Assembly (NCBI GenBank): GCA_963677505.2
Contig: CAXXWB010000018.1
Coordinates: 1 to 33,875, forward strand
Reading direction: 5' to 3'
DNA length: 33,875 bases
Origin: JBGSUZ01 sp963677505
Lineage (GTDB): Bacteria; Bacillota; Clostridia; Peptostreptococcales; Acidaminobacteraceae
Positions 1-8,382 of the stretch are shown in pieces. The notes under the pieces were generated by a model. That model had not been told where the DNA came from. It did not search any database and was given only the letters and a program-made list of their open reading frames with translations. Position numbers and translations under genes: made by a program. Numbering within the stretch: position 1 is the first letter of the stretch; every line of letters starts with the position of its first letter.

Positions 1-1374
1 GCACCAAACCAAGTTTATATTGGCAATATGACACCTGAGACACTTGGAACCCTTGAAAAACCATGGGTAGGTGTAGATGTACCTAACGCAGATCGTTACG
101 GTAAATTTGGTGAAATTATGCCACAAATGGACTTCATCAGTTTACTTAAAATTTCAGACGCATTTGATTTGGTTAAATTAGAAAATGACTTTGCTAAAAA
201 AGCAAGAGCCGTATATAGCACTCATAAATTAGCAACACCAGAAGAACTTGAAAAATTAGAGGGTGGCGACACTTTTGAAAATATCAAAGAACTCGTCGAA
301 GTCCACCACGCAGAAGCCATCTATCACGAAAATGTTCTTGTTGGCTGTGTAAAAAAAGCCCATGACGTGGACCCTAACTTAAATGCACATGTCATGTTTG
401 AAAACCTTGTTGTTAAAGCGTCTGGTGTGTTAGCATTCAAACATTTGATAGCAGCCAATAACCTAGATGTTACAGAAGTTGATTATGTTATTGAATGTTC
501 AGAAGAAGCTTGTGGGGATATGAACCAAAGAGGGGGCGGCAATTTCGCTAAATCTATCGCTGAGATGGTTGGCGCAGTCAATGCTTCTGGTTGTGATATA
601 AGAGGTTTTTGTGCAGCACCTGCCCATTCCCTTATTACAGCGGCTTCTTTAGTAAAAGCAGGCACATACAAAAACGTTGTTATAGTAGCAGGTGGTGCAA
701 CTGCTAAACTTGGTATGAATGGTAAAGACCATATTAAAAAGGGTTTCCCAGTTCTTGAAGATGTTCTTGGTGGTTTTGCCATCCTCATCAGCGAAAACGA
801 CGGCGTGAATCCACTTATTCGTACAGATTTAGTTGGTAAACACAACGTTGGAACGGGTTCATCTCCTCAAGCGGTTATTACAGCCCTTGTCACAGAACCA
901 CTTGATAAAGGTAATTTAAAGATTACTGATATCGATAAATTCTCTGTAGAAATGCAGAATCCAGATATTACAAAGCCAGCAGGTGCAGGTGACGTTCCGG
1001 AAGCAAACTACAAAATGATTGCTGCCATTGGCGTAAAACGTGGCGAGCTTGAAAGAACACAAATCGGTGAATTTGTTGAAAAACATGGTATGCAGGGCTG
1101 GGCGCCAACTCAAGGACATATTCCTTCAGGGGTTCCATACCTTGGTTTCGCTATAGACGATTTAACAAAGGGTACTTACAACCGCGTAATGGTCGTTGGA
1201 AAAGGCTCGCTCTTCCTCGGCAGAATGACCAATCTCTTCGATGGGGTTTCTGTGGTTATTGAAAGAAACAGCGGTCAATCTCAAGAATCGGGTTCAACCA
1301 TGTCTAAAGAAGAAGTTAATAAACTTATAGCGGAAGCTATGAGAGGTTTTGCGACTCAATTGCTTAACCAATAA
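1..1374 (+). CDS. grdC: Glycine/sarcosine/betaine reductase component C, beta subunit (5' partial)
   Basis: With GrdD, this subunit receives the carboxymethyl-selenoether made by the selenoproteins GrdA and GrdB and releases acetyl phosphate, the energy-yielding end of Stickland glycine reduction in the cytoplasm. The reading frame is open from base 1 (Ala-Pro-Asn-Gln before the first Met at 28), so the real start lies upstream; 457 residues are visible of a family usually slightly over 500. The thiolase/FabH-like fold shows in the segment around RGFCAAPAHS, which holds a candidate active Cys, and in VVIVAGGATAKLG and the C-terminal GKGSLFLGRMTNLFDG. The last 40 residues are a polar tail. The gene ends 14 nt before grdD, with AAGGAGG in the gap, so the two are one transcript. 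The selenoprotein genes grdA and grdB are presumably upstream, outside the window. Confidence 0.93.
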   Translation, partial: APNQVYIGNMTPETLGTLEKPWVGVDVPNADRYGKFGEIMPQMDFISLLKISDAFDLVKLENDFAKKARAVYSTHKLATPEELEKLEGGDTFENIKELVEVHHAEAIYHENVLVGCVKKAHDVDPNLNAHVMFENLVVKASGVLAFKHLIAANNLDVTEVDYVIECSEEACGDMNQRGGGNFAKSIAEMVGAVNASGCDIRGFCAAPAHSLITAASLVKAGTYKNVVIVAGGATAKLGMNGKDHIKKGFPVLEDVLGGFAILISENDGVNPLIRTDLVGKHNVGTGSSPQAVITALVTEPLDKGNLKITDIDKFSVEMQNPDITKPAGAGDVPEANYKMIAAIGVKRGELERTQIGEFVEKHGMQGWAPTQGHIPSGVPYLGFAIDDLTKGTYNRVMVVGKGSLFLGRMTNLFDGVSVVIERNSGQSQESGSTMSKEEVNKLIAEAMRGFATQLLNQ

Positions 1375-1388
1375 GAAGGAGGTTTACC

Positions 1389-2576
1389 ATGTCTCAGGAT
1401 ATGAAACAATTCATCGGTAATGCCTTCATGGAAATCGCAGATGCGATAGAGTTTGGAAAATTTGGAGGCAAAGTTAGAGTAGGTTTAACAACCCTAGGCA
1501 GTGAACACGGGGTAGACAACCTTGTTAATGGCGCAATATTGGCAGCGAGAGATGCTGATTATGAAATTGTTCTCATTGGTGCTGAAAATAATTCGGGTCT
1601 TGAAACCTTTGTGGTTGAAAGCGAAGAAGGGGCACACAAAAAGATGGAAGAACTGCTAGACAGTGGCTATATCCAAGGTTGTGTTACAATGCACTATGCT
1701 TTCCCAATTGGCGTATCTACCGTTGGTAGAGTAATCACACCAGGTGTTGGCAAAGAAATGTTTTTAGCGACAACAACAGGAACTTCTGCAACAGATCGTA
1801 CCGTCGCTATGGTTAAAAATACAATTTACGGCATTATTGCTGCTAAAGCAATGGGAATTGAGAATCCAACAGTAGGTATACTAAATGTAGACAACGCCAG
1901 AACGGTAGAACGTGCCCTTAAAGCGTTGATTGCTAATGGCTATACAATTAACTTTGGTGAATCAGATCGTTCAGACGGGGGCAATATCATGCGTGGGAAT
2001 GACCTTCTCACAGCGGCAGTAGATGTAATGGTCACCGATACCCTCACCGGGAATATCCTAATGAAAATGTTCTCATCTTTCACAACTGGGGGTAGTTATG
2101 AGTCTCTAGGCTATGGTTATGGTCCTGGAATAGGATTTGACTATGATAGAACAATCTTAATTCTCTCCAGAGCATCGGGCGTTCCAGTTGTAGCTAATGC
2201 AATTAAATATGCTGCAGGTTTAGCAAAAGGCAATGTAAAAACAATTGCTAAAGCGGAATTCGAACAAGTGAAAAAAGCCAAGTTCGATCAGATCATCGCA
2301 GATCTTACAAAAGACTCAAACAAGACATCAACAAGTGAAAGTGCTTCAGAAAATATTGTGGCCCCATCAAAAGAAGTTGTTACAGCATCCATTTCTGGTA
2401 TAGACATCATGGATTTGGAAGATGCTGTAAAAAGTCTTTGGAAGAATGGCATATACGCTGAAAGCGGAATGGGTTGCACGGGACCAATTGTTTTAGTAAA
2501 TGATGCAAAGGTTGAAAATGCTATAAAAGCCTTGGGGAATGCAGGTTATATCTCTAAAGAGGCGACACCTTGTTAA
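1389..2576 (+). CDS. grdD: Glycine/sarcosine/betaine reductase component C, alpha subunit
   Basis: The PlsX-like partner of GrdC carries the acetyl thioester that is phosphorolysed to acetyl phosphate. The 395-residue protein has the PlsX-type body (KVRVGLTTLGSEHG near the N-terminus, GDLLTAAVDVMVTDTLTGN-like core at about 205-220, glycine-rich GGSYESLGYGYGPGIGFDYDRT at about 230-255). A Ser/Thr-rich linker at about 305-330 leads to a C-terminal segment with GMGCTGPIV. Cys363 there lies close to the essential thiol reported as Cys359 in the Eubacterium acidaminophilum enzyme; this equivalence is from memory. The start at 1389 follows AAGGAGG by 7 nt. A strong hairpin terminator follows, so grdCD ends an operon. 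Confidence 0.93.
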   Translation: MSQDMKQFIGNAFMEIADAIEFGKFGGKVRVGLTTLGSEHGVDNLVNGAILAARDADYEIVLIGAENNSGLETFVVESEEGAHKKMEELLDSGYIQGCVTMHYAFPIGVSTVGRVITPGVGKEMFLATTTGTSATDRTVAMVKNTIYGIIAAKAMGIENPTVGILNVDNARTVERALKALIANGYTINFGESDRSDGGNIMRGNDLLTAAVDVMVTDTLTGNILMKMFSSFTTGGSYESLGYGYGPGIGFDYDRTILILSRASGVPVVANAIKYAAGLAKGNVKTIAKAEFEQVKKAKFDQIIADLTKDSNKTSTSESASENIVAPSKEVVTASISGIDIMDLEDAVKSLWKNGIYAESGMGCTGPIVLVNDAKVENAIKALGNAGYISKEATPC

Positions 2577-2600
2577 GCGAGTAAAACACAAAATATGCAA

Positions 2601-2636
2601 AAAGGCCTTGGGGAAATACCTCAAGGCCTTTCCTAT
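2601..2636 (+). terminator. Rho-independent terminator after grdD
   Basis: AAAGGCCTTG at 2601-2610 pairs perfectly with CAAGGCCTTT at 2622-2631, followed by a short mixed U tract. It lies 25 nt after the grdD stop and separates it from the next promoter. Confidence 0.8.
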
Positions 2637-2680
2637 GCAAAAAAACTTTTGTAAGTTTGTAATAAAAAATTAACTTAATA

Positions 2681-2710
2681 TTGATTAAACTAGGACTTTT
2701 TAGATATAAT
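2681..2710 (+). promoter_or_regulatory. Sigma-A-type promoter of the nucleoside ABC importer
   Basis: TTGATT (2681-2686) and TATAAT (2705-2710) are separated by 18 nt. Transcription would start near 2717, giving a leader of about 290 nt before the lipoprotein start codon. Confidence 0.7.
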
Positions 2711-2713
2711 ACA

Positions 2714-3006
2714 TATGTATTGTGAAAAACCACATAACAAGTCGGACGTCTCAATACGTTATACGTTAGAAATACTAGATATCGAATGTTCGAAACAATA
2801 CATACAATTCAAACAAGTTGTAAAAAAGTTTTGAATTTAAGGTGTTTTAAGAATAGTTGCCCCGAGTGGGGGTATATTTGTTCTTAATTGGGTTCAAAGT
2901 CAACTGGGAAGACGATGAATCCTCTTAGCATCAAGTATTCGGTATTTGTATTTTTTTCAATAACAATTAGGACATTTGGCACTCAACAATGGAGGAGGAA
3001 GTATTA
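2714..3006 (+). promoter_or_regulatory. Long structured 5' leader, candidate regulatory RNA
   Basis: This stretch holds no convincing gene. TATGTATTG (2714-2722) pairs with CAATACATA (2796-2804), closing a domain that contains a TCGA-ATGT-TCGA hairpin (2782-2793). Part of the same strand, GTATTG (2717-2722), could pair instead with CAATAC (2752-2757). Downstream, TTAAGAA (2847-2853) pairs with TTCTTAA (2881-2887) around a CCCC-GAGT-GGGG hairpin (2860-2871). AGTTG (2855-2859) inside that stem can pair with CAACT (2901-2905) outside it, which would be a pseudoknot. I see no consensus of purine, PRPP, ZTP, SAM, glycine or T-box elements. The pairings are seen; the regulatory role is inferred from leader length and position. 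Confidence 0.45.
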
Positions 3007-4155
3007 ATGAGTAAAAAGAAGGTATTATTACTTGTATTATCCATCATGTTAGTAAGTATGGCTTTTGTAGGATGTTCATCTAAAACGGATAAAGCAGATG
3101 GGTTCGAAATTGCGCTTATTACTGACAAAGGTAACATCGACGACAAATCGTTTAACCAAGGTGCTTGGGAAGGTGTTAAAGCTTACGCTGAGGCAAACAA
3201 AATTACCCACACTTACATCAAACCAGAAGAAGCATCTGATGCAGGTTACTTAGCGGCTATTGATTTAGCGGTTACAGGCGGTGCTAAAATCGTTGTAACT
3301 CCAGGTTTCTTATTTGAAGTGCCAGTTTACGAAGCACAAACAAAATATCCAGATGTTAAATTCATCCTTCTTGACGGTGCCCCACATACTGCTGACTATG
3401 CTACATTTGAAACAAAAGCAAATGTTGCAAGTGTTATGTATGCTGAAGAACAGTCTGGTTACCTCGCTGGTTATGCAGCTGTTAAAGACGGCTTCACTAA
3501 CTTAGGCTTCATGGGTGGTATGGCTGTACCTGCTGTACAAGCTTTCGGTTATGGTTATTTACAAGGCGCTGAAGCAGCTGCAACTGAGTCAAATCTTGCA
3601 GATGGTTCTGTTAAAGTAACTTACCACTACACAGGCAACTTTGAAGAAAATGATACAAATAAATCAACTGCAAAAACTATGTACCAACAAGGCACACAAA
3701 TTATCTTTGCTTGCGGCGGTTCTGTAGGTAAGTCGGTTATGTCGGCAGCTTCAGAATCAAACGGTAAAGTAATTGGTGTTGACGTTGACCAAAGATATGA
3801 CAGCGAAACAGTTGTTACTTCTGCAGTAAAAGGTCTTTCAACTTCAGTTCAACAAGTATTAACATCTATCTATGCTGATAAATGGGCTGATTACGCAGGC
3901 AAAACAACAATCTTTAACGCTTCTAATAACGGTGTTGGTCTTCCAACTGCAGTAATTGGCGATGATAAAGCGAATGCTTTTGATAGATTTGCTAAATTCA
4001 CTAAAGAAGACTACGACAAAACTTTTGCTACTTTAGCAAACGGTTCTGTTGCTCCAGTTCGTAAAATTACAGTTAAAGATGCTAGCGGTGTTGCAACTGC
4101 TGCTGAACTTACATCTGAATTAAAACTCGTAAAAATTGCTGTCACTACTAGATAG
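3007..4155 (+). CDS. BMP family nucleoside-binding lipoprotein of ABC importer
   Basis: This is the extracellular substrate-binding lipoprotein of the importer encoded by the next three genes (BMP/Med/PnrA family; B. subtilis NupN-like), probably binding purine nucleosides. The product has 382 residues with a Lys-rich N-terminus, a hydrophobic stretch and the lipobox FVGC with lipidated Cys23. The mature part begins with a polar linker, then the typical BMP segments ALITDKGNIDDKSFNQGAWEG and IDLAVTGGAKIVVTPGF, and the later GKVIGVDVDQ. An in-frame ATG at 2989 is rejected because the GGAGGAGG ribosome binding site lies inside that extension; 3007 gives correct spacing and a proper signal peptide. 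A hairpin terminator after the gene probably keeps this product more abundant than the membrane components. Confidence 0.9.
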   Translation: MSKKKVLLLVLSIMLVSMAFVGCSSKTDKADGFEIALITDKGNIDDKSFNQGAWEGVKAYAEANKITHTYIKPEEASDAGYLAAIDLAVTGGAKIVVTPGFLFEVPVYEAQTKYPDVKFILLDGAPHTADYATFETKANVASVMYAEEQSGYLAGYAAVKDGFTNLGFMGGMAVPAVQAFGYGYLQGAEAAATESNLADGSVKVTYHYTGNFEENDTNKSTAKTMYQQGTQIIFACGGSVGKSVMSAASESNGKVIGVDVDQRYDSETVVTSAVKGLSTSVQQVLTSIYADKWADYAGKTTIFNASNNGVGLPTAVIGDDKANAFDRFAKFTKEDYDKTFATLANGSVAPVRKITVKDASGVATAAELTSELKLVKIAVTTR

Positions 4156-4167
4156 TAGAAGTTCGTC

Positions 4168-4233
4168 TTTAGGAGATTCCTAAAATAGTACGACTTGATT
4201 AATGAGGGAGGCGAGAGTTTCCCTCATTTTTAT
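4168..4233 (+). terminator. Terminator between lipoprotein and ATPase genes
   Basis: AATGAGGGA (4201-4209) pairs with TCCCTCATT (4220-4228), followed by TTTATTAT. Just upstream, TTTAGGA (4168-4174) and TCCTAAA (4178-4184) form a second hairpin inside a weaker AAGT-CGT/ACGACTT pairing. Partial readthrough here would lower expression of the ATPase and permeases. The remaining AT-rich stretch to 4410 shows no promoter that I can support. Confidence 0.7.
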
Positions 4234-4410
4234 TATGGCTCCAGTACAGTAGTGGCGCTAATAAATTAACCAAGGCTCAATTTTGAGACATATTCTTTTT
4301 AAATAAGCAAAACAGTGAATCTTTTAAATTACTAAAATTGTGTATATATGTTATTGGCGTTTGGTGTGTAATTAACAGTGATTTAATATATATGCGAGGA
4401 AGAGGTCAAA

Positions 4411-5958
4411 GTGGAAAATTATATTGTTGAGATGCGGAATATAACAAAAGAATTTCCCGGTATTATAGCTAACGATGACATCACATTAACGCTAAAAAAA
4501 GGTGAAGTACACGCTTTACTTGGAGAAAATGGCGCTGGAAAGTCAACTTTAATGAGCGTACTTTTTGGATTGTATCAAGCTGAAAAGGGCGAAATTAAAA
4601 AGAACGGTAAGGTTGTTAAGATTAACAATCCTAATGATGCAAATGAACTTGGTATTGGTATGGTTCATCAACATTTTAAACTTGTAGAAATATTTTCGGT
4701 ACTAGATAATATTATTTTGGGTGTTGAACCAAATACTCTTGGGTTTCTTAAGAAAAAAGAAGCAAGAGAGAAAGTGCTGGCTTTGAGCGAAAAATATGGC
4801 TTAAGTGTTAATCCAGATGCCATTATTGAAGATATATCTGTAGGGATGCAACAAAGAGTTGAGATCCTAAAAATGCTTTACCGTGAAAATGAAATTTTGA
4901 TTTTCGATGAGCCAACGGCTGTATTAACCCCTCAAGAAATTAAGGAGCTTCTTAAAATCATGAGAGGTTTTGCAAATGAAGGTAAGTCCATTTTGTTTAT
5001 AACCCATAAACTTAATGAAATTATGGAAGTTGCAGATAGATGTACGGTTCTTCGAAAAGGAAAATTCATTGGAACTGTAGATGTAAAGGATACAAATAAG
5101 GAAGAACTTTCTAAGATGATGGTTGGCAGAGATATTAATTTTAAAGTAGACAAAAAGCTTGCCGAACCAAAAGAGGTAGTTCTTGAAGTCAGCGGTGTTA
5201 CCGTACCTTCTAAACTTCATAAAAACAATGCTGTTAAGAATGTTTCTTTCAATGTACGCGCAGGGGAAATCGTTTGTCTTGCTGGGATTGACGGAAATGG
5301 TCAAACTGAGTTCGTATCTGCTCTTACAGGTCTAGAAAAAATGAGCGAGGGTGTCATAACGCTATGTGGAAAAGATATTTCTAAATCTTCTATACGCGAG
5401 CGTTCAGTGGCAGGTATGAGTCATATTCCAGAAGATAGACACAAGCACGGTCTTGTTCTGGATTATACCGTAGAAGAAAACATGATTCTTCAAAGATACT
5501 GGGAACCAGGTTTTCAGAAAAATGGATTTATTCGTTTCGATGAAATGAGAAAGTATGCAACCCAATTGTCAGAAGCATTTGACGTCAGAAGTGGACAAGG
5601 AACGAAATCAGTTGTTCGAAGCATGTCTGGTGGTAATCAGCAAAAGGTTATCATTGCAAGAGAAATCGATAAAAAACATGAGTTACTTGTTGCTGTTCAA
5701 CCAACCCGAGGTCTTGACGTGGGTGCAATTGAATATATTCATAAACAATTGGTAGCCCGCCGTGATGCAGGCAAAGCTGTACTCCTCGTTTCACTTGAAC
5801 TAGAAGAAGTCATGAACGTCAGTGATAGAATCTTAGTCATGTATGAAGGTGAAATTGTAGGAGAACTCGATCCTAAAACTACTACGGTTCAAGAACTTGG
5901 ACTTTATATGTCAGGTGCTAAGCGTAATACCGTAAAGGAGAACAACAATGCAGGATAA
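4411..5958 (+). CDS. Two-domain ATPase of nucleoside-type ABC importer
   Basis: This 515-residue cytoplasmic ATPase powers the importer and belongs to the RbsA/NupO type with two fused nucleotide-binding domains. Domain 1 has Walker A GENGAGKS (about 38-45), signature SVGMQQRVEIL (about 145) and Walker B LIFDEPTAVL (about 165). Domain 2 has GIDGNGQTE in the Walker A position, an intact signature SMSGGNQQKVII and a degenerate Walker B ending QPTRGLDVGA. This asymmetry is normal in the family and makes domain 1 the main catalytic site. The start is GTG at 4411 with GAGGAAGAGG upstream. Its end overlaps the first permease by 11 nt, implying translational coupling. Substrate is inferred from the BMP-type partner. 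Confidence 0.9.
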   Translation: MENYIVEMRNITKEFPGIIANDDITLTLKKGEVHALLGENGAGKSTLMSVLFGLYQAEKGEIKKNGKVVKINNPNDANELGIGMVHQHFKLVEIFSVLDNIILGVEPNTLGFLKKKEAREKVLALSEKYGLSVNPDAIIEDISVGMQQRVEILKMLYRENEILIFDEPTAVLTPQEIKELLKIMRGFANEGKSILFITHKLNEIMEVADRCTVLRKGKFIGTVDVKDTNKEELSKMMVGRDINFKVDKKLAEPKEVVLEVSGVTVPSKLHKNNAVKNVSFNVRAGEIVCLAGIDGNGQTEFVSALTGLEKMSEGVITLCGKDISKSSIRERSVAGMSHIPEDRHKHGLVLDYTVEENMILQRYWEPGFQKNGFIRFDEMRKYATQLSEAFDVRSGQGTKSVVRSMSGGNQQKVIIAREIDKKHELLVAVQPTRGLDVGAIEYIHKQLVARRDAGKAVLLVSLELEEVMNVSDRILVMYEGEIVGELDPKTTTVQELGLYMSGAKRNTVKENNNAG

Positions 5959-7066
5959 AAAAGGAATTCTTTCAAGACTAAAAGAGAGTAATAAAATAGA
6001 AGCTTTTAATGCTGCATTGCTGGCAATAGTCTTAGGCTTAATTGTAGGATTAGTGGTTATGCTTATTGCGAATCCTAGTAATGCATTTAGAGGCTTTAAT
6101 TACATTCTATTTAGTGGTTTTAGTCGTATAGGCGACGTACTTTATTTTGCAACGCCTATTTTAATGACGGGCTTAGCCGTTGGATTTGCCTTTAAAATGG
6201 GACTTTTCAACATTGGAGCCTCTGGTCAATATACAATGGGTATGTTCTTTGCAATGTATGTGGCGTTTATGTGGAAATTACCTCCAGAAATTCACTGGAT
6301 TGCAGCTGTTTTGGCTGGTATGGTAGGCGGTATGATATGGGGTTTTATTCCAGGCGTGTTTAAAGCTTGGCTAAATGTAAATGAAGTTATTACCTCGATC
6401 ATGTTCAACTACATTGGTATGTACTTAGTGGATATGACCATTCAAAAAAGTGCTATAATGTACAACGCATCCTCTACAAGAACCAATTACTTACCAAGCG
6501 ATGCTTTGATGCCATCTCTTGGGATTACTGGTTCTAATGTAAATGTTGGTATTATTTTAGCGGGTCTCATAGGCATTATACTGTATATTGTTTTACAAAA
6601 AACAACCTTTGGCTATGAATTAAAAGCGACAGGTTTTAACAAACATGCTGCGGATTATGCAGGGATGAAAGGGAAAAAGAATATTGTTTTAACCATGATT
6701 ATTGCTGGTGGACTTGCTGGTTTAGGCGGCGCTTTCGCTATACTTGCACCAACGGGCATAATCAATAGTAGTATGACTTATGAACCAATCAATATGATTT
6801 CTGCTGCTGGTTTTAACGGGATTGCCGTTGCGTTGCTAGGCAATGCAAATCCAATTGGGATTATTTTCTCGGCACTATTCATTTCACACATTCAACGTGG
6901 TGGCACAGCGACAATGCTTGTAGGATTTAAACCAGAAATCATTGATGTTGTTATTGCCGTAATCATTTACTTCTCAGCATTTGCTGCAATTATGAGTTCG
7001 AGTATTAAATCCTTTATTAGCAGTCGTATTAAAAGAAAAGAGTCTAACGTAAAGGAGGCAAAATAA
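5948..7066 (+). CDS. ABC importer permease, NupP-like
   Basis: This 372-residue integral membrane permease (branched-chain/ribose type, BPD_transp_2) forms half of the translocation channel for the nucleoside importer. Hydrophobic segments run from about residue 20 to 350 (about eight to ten helices). The family motif region NVNEVITSIMFNYIGMYLVD lies near 150 and the glycine-rich AGGLAGLGGAFAIL near 265. Charged tails at both ends (KESNKIEA, SRIKRKESNVKEAK) are cytoplasmic. The start ATG at 5948 lies inside the end of the ATPase gene with AAGGAG upstream. The stop TAA shares its last A with the ATG of the next permease, so all three are coupled. Confidence 0.9.
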   Translation: MQDKKGILSRLKESNKIEAFNAALLAIVLGLIVGLVVMLIANPSNAFRGFNYILFSGFSRIGDVLYFATPILMTGLAVGFAFKMGLFNIGASGQYTMGMFFAMYVAFMWKLPPEIHWIAAVLAGMVGGMIWGFIPGVFKAWLNVNEVITSIMFNYIGMYLVDMTIQKSAIMYNASSTRTNYLPSDALMPSLGITGSNVNVGIILAGLIGIILYIVLQKTTFGYELKATGFNKHAADYAGMKGKKNIVLTMIIAGGLAGLGGAFAILAPTGIINSSMTYEPINMISAAGFNGIAVALLGNANPIGIIFSALFISHIQRGGTATMLVGFKPEIIDVVIAVIIYFSAFAAIMSSSIKSFISSRIKRKESNVKEAK

Positions 7067-8031
7067 TGGATACAATTTATTATTTAGTTCAAAACATGCT
7101 TCCTGTTGCAGTGCCATTATTGCTCGTTGCTTTAGGCGGTATGTTTAGTGAACGCAGTGGTGTAATCAACCTTGCATTAGAAGGGATTATGCTGTTTGGT
7201 GCATTTTTCGGCGCATTGCTTGTCTATAGTCTTCAAGGTTCAAGTTTAAGTCCACAGATGATTTTGCTTATAGGTATGGTCGTTGCAGCGATTAGCGGGA
7301 TTGCGTATTCCCTATTGTTATCTTTTGCAGCCGTTTCTATGAAGTCAAATCAAACAATCAGTGGTACGGCCTTAAACATGATGATTCCAGCGGCTGTATT
7401 ATTGTTTTCAAAAATGAATTTTAACAGCGATGGAATCACTACTTCTGTTAATTTTTATATTAGAGAAATACCAGGCTTATCAAAAATTCCATTGTTAGGA
7501 AAACTTTTCTTTCAAAACACTTATTTTACAGTATTGTTAGGACTAGTATTCTTGATTATTTCAGTATTAGTCTTTTATAAAACAAAATTTGGTTTACGTC
7601 TGCGCGCTTGTGGTGAACATCCCCATGCAGCGGACTCAGTGGGTATTAACGTATACCGTATGAGATACGCTGGCGTTGGTATTTCAGGCCTCCTCGGAGG
7701 TATTGGTGGATTCTTCTACGCTGTAGGTGTTATGGACGGAAATGTAAACGGTCATACTGGCGTTGCTGGTTTTGGTTTCTTGGCCCTTGCTGTTATGATC
7801 TTTGGTCAATGGGAACCTATTAAAATTACATTTGCAGCTTTATTCTTTGCATTCTTAAGAACGCTTGCTTATTCTGTTCCGTTGATTCCTTTCTTAGATA
7901 ACTTAAATATTGATAACACTTATTATAAGATGTTACCTTATATAGCGACTATGGTTGTTCTTGCCTTTACATCACAAAAATCAAGAGCGCCAAAAGCAGA
8001 AGGTATTCCTTACGATAAATCTCAAAGGTAA
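7066..8031 (+). CDS. ABC importer permease, NupQ-like
   Basis: This is the second permease of the importer, 321 residues, pairing with the preceding gene product. It begins with the family pattern LPVAVPLLLVALGGMFSERSGVINLALEGIMLFGAF, then a run of hydrophobic helices, SNQTISGTALNMM near 95-107 and FGLRLRACGEHPHAADSVGINV near 170-195, a typical coupling loop facing the ATPase. TAATG overlap with the upstream gene and AAGGAGG just before it support the start at 7066. The perfect 11-bp terminator that follows ends the operon. Confidence 0.9.
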   Translation: MDTIYYLVQNMLPVAVPLLLVALGGMFSERSGVINLALEGIMLFGAFFGALLVYSLQGSSLSPQMILLIGMVVAAISGIAYSLLLSFAAVSMKSNQTISGTALNMMIPAAVLLFSKMNFNSDGITTSVNFYIREIPGLSKIPLLGKLFFQNTYFTVLLGLVFLIISVLVFYKTKFGLRLRACGEHPHAADSVGINVYRMRYAGVGISGLLGGIGGFFYAVGVMDGNVNGHTGVAGFGFLALAVMIFGQWEPIKITFAALFFAFLRTLAYSVPLIPFLDNLNIDNTYYKMLPYIATMVVLAFTSQKSRAPKAEGIPYDKSQR

Positions 8032-8044
8032 AAATATTCATTTT

Positions 8045-8082
8045 ATACCACTAACTTAATTTTGCGTTAGTGGTATTTTTTT
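8045..8082 (+). terminator. Terminator of the importer operon
   Basis: ATACCACTAAC (8045-8055) and GTTAGTGGTAT (8066-8076) form a perfect 11-bp stem with a 10-nt loop, followed by a run of T. Confidence 0.9.
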
Positions 8083-8158
8083 ATGACAGAAGGATTATAA
8101 ATGAAATAGGACATAGATCTGTTACAAGACTAAATTATATTGCTAATCGGGAGGTCTT

Positions 8159-8382
8159 ATGCAACGGGTGAATGAAAAAATCAATCAGCTATTAGAACAG
8201 AATCAAACTAAGTTGGCATTGCCTTGTATTAAGTCTAACGCGTATCTAGTTATAGCGACTAAGGACGATGACGGCGGAGCGCTGAGTGTTTTAAAAAATC
8301 TTGAGTATCTCCAGAAGAATTAGCAATTAGTATTTGGGAAGAAATGTTGCCCGTTAAAAATGGATTGAGGACTGACTTATGA
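8159..8382 (+). pseudogene. Decayed XdhC/CoxI-like accessory gene remnant
   Basis: A ribosome binding site (GGGAGG) precedes ATG 8159, which opens a 54-codon frame (MQRVNEKINQLLEQNQTKLA...) stopping at 8321. In another frame, 8305-8382 encodes VSPEELAISIWEEMLPVKNG plus a short tail. It ends in TGA overlapping the yqeB ATG as ATGA, the usual arrangement of coupled genes. The SPEELAISIWEEML segment resembles the C-terminal PEEIAlSIlAEIlavr motif of XdhC/CoxI proteins, and the N-terminal helix plus 'Leu-Ala' strand resembles their start. I infer an XdhC-type gene that lost its central part and its frame. The two open stretches are seen; family assignment is from motif memory and tentative. A short intact gene for 8159-8323 is the alternative. 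Confidence 0.45.

Noticed and set aside
2714..2804. Purine riboswitch upstream of the nucleoside importer
   Set aside because: The closing stem is present, but the conserved purine-aptamer junction and loop sequences are absent.
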